A stretch of DNA of 5,154 nucleotides from Pseudomonadota bacterium (lineage in GTDB: Bacteria > Pseudomonadota > Alphaproteobacteria > Caulobacterales > Caulobacteraceae): the NCBI GenBank assembly GCA_023436945.1, contig JAEZHG010000024.1, positions 1-5,154 on the forward strand, given 5' to 3'. The notes below the pieces were generated by a model. The model had not been told where the DNA came from. It ran no database searches and saw only the letters and a program-made list of their open reading frames with translations. Below are positions 4,934-5,154 of this stretch, in pieces. Each line of letters starts with the position of its first letter. The first letter of the stretch is position 1. The translations under genes were made by a program, and so were the position numbers.

Positions 4934-5154
4934 TTAGGCGGCCGACAGCTTCTTCAGCTGGGCAGCCAGACGGCTGACTTTACGCGAGCCGGTGTTCTTG
5001 TGGACCACGCCCTTCGAAACGGCGCGCATCAGTTCCGACTGAGCGGTGATGAAAGCAGCCTTGGCAGCTTCCACGTCACCACCGGTGACAGCTTCTTGGA
5101 ACTTGCGCAGGTAGGTACGAACGCGGGTGCGACGAGCCTTGTTCACTGCGGTGC
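4934..5154 (-). CDS. rpsT: 30S ribosomal protein S20 (5' end outside window)
   Basis: S20 binds 16S rRNA early in assembly of the small subunit. The visible frame gives 72 residues and ends in TAA; roughly 15 N-terminal residues lie beyond the window edge. It reads [12 protein letters not shown] from the edge, then [33 protein letters not shown] and [17 protein letters not shown]. This is the family's basic helical-bundle pattern with the conserved KGVVHKNT segment. The GTG at 5146 is an internal valine codon, not the start. The 498-base gap to dnaA holds hairpins and a likely terminator, so the two genes are probably separate transcripts. An rpsT-dnaA pair is also what I recall for Caulobacter. 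Confidence 0.95.
   Translation of the reverse strand, partial: TAVNKARRTRVRTYLRKFQEAVTGGDVEAAKAAFITAQSELMRAVSKGVVHKNTGSRKVSRLAAQLKKLSAA

Noticed and set aside
4998..5006. DnaA-box-like TGTGGACCA within rpsT
   Set aside because: It encodes the conserved Val-Val-His of S20, so codon constraint explains the match.
1..5154. CRISPR arrays, insertion sequences, tRNA genes, phage or defence genes
   Set aside because: No regularly spaced direct repeats, transposase-like frames or tRNA-like folds were seen. All coding space is filled by core replication and ribosomal genes.

Overview
The window is a GC-rich chromosomal segment from an alphaproteobacterium, most likely of the order Caulobacterales (Brevundimonas-like). 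Three things suggest this. The DnaA N-terminus reads MMGGVA, close to what I recall for Caulobacter. An rpsT-dnaA pair precedes the replication genes. GANTC sites, the target of the CcrM methyltransferase, are packed upstream of dnaA. The genus is inferred, not demonstrated.

All recognised genes lie on the minus strand, so transcription runs from high to low coordinates: rpsT (5' end cut by the window edge), dnaA, dnaN, recF, and gyrB (3' end cut off; the first 80 codons are visible). They encode ribosomal protein S20, the replication initiator, the sliding clamp, a recombination mediator that loads RecA at gaps, and the ATPase subunit of DNA gyrase. The long plus-strand open frames over dnaA and dnaN are antisense shadows.

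Layout on the minus strand, top to bottom: rpsT 5154-4934; a 498-base gap (4933-4436) with hairpins, a dense GANTC cluster, candidate promoters and a possible 22-codon leader ORF overlapping the dnaA start; dnaA 4435-2993 followed by a strong terminator (2967-2938); a 206-base gap with a DnaA-box-like site, a candidate promoter and an inverted repeat; dnaN 2786-1668 followed by a strong terminator (1646-1609); a 127-base gap; recF 1540-413, which appears to start with TTG; a 172-base gap with a terminator-like hairpin; gyrB 240-1.

The genes form the conserved replication cluster, but terminators after dnaA and dnaN, and a weaker one after recF, suggest separately controlled units rather than one operon. 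I see no new protein system here. The interesting material is regulatory: methylation sites, hairpins and possible leader ORFs in the intergenic DNA, above all the rpsT-dnaA gap.
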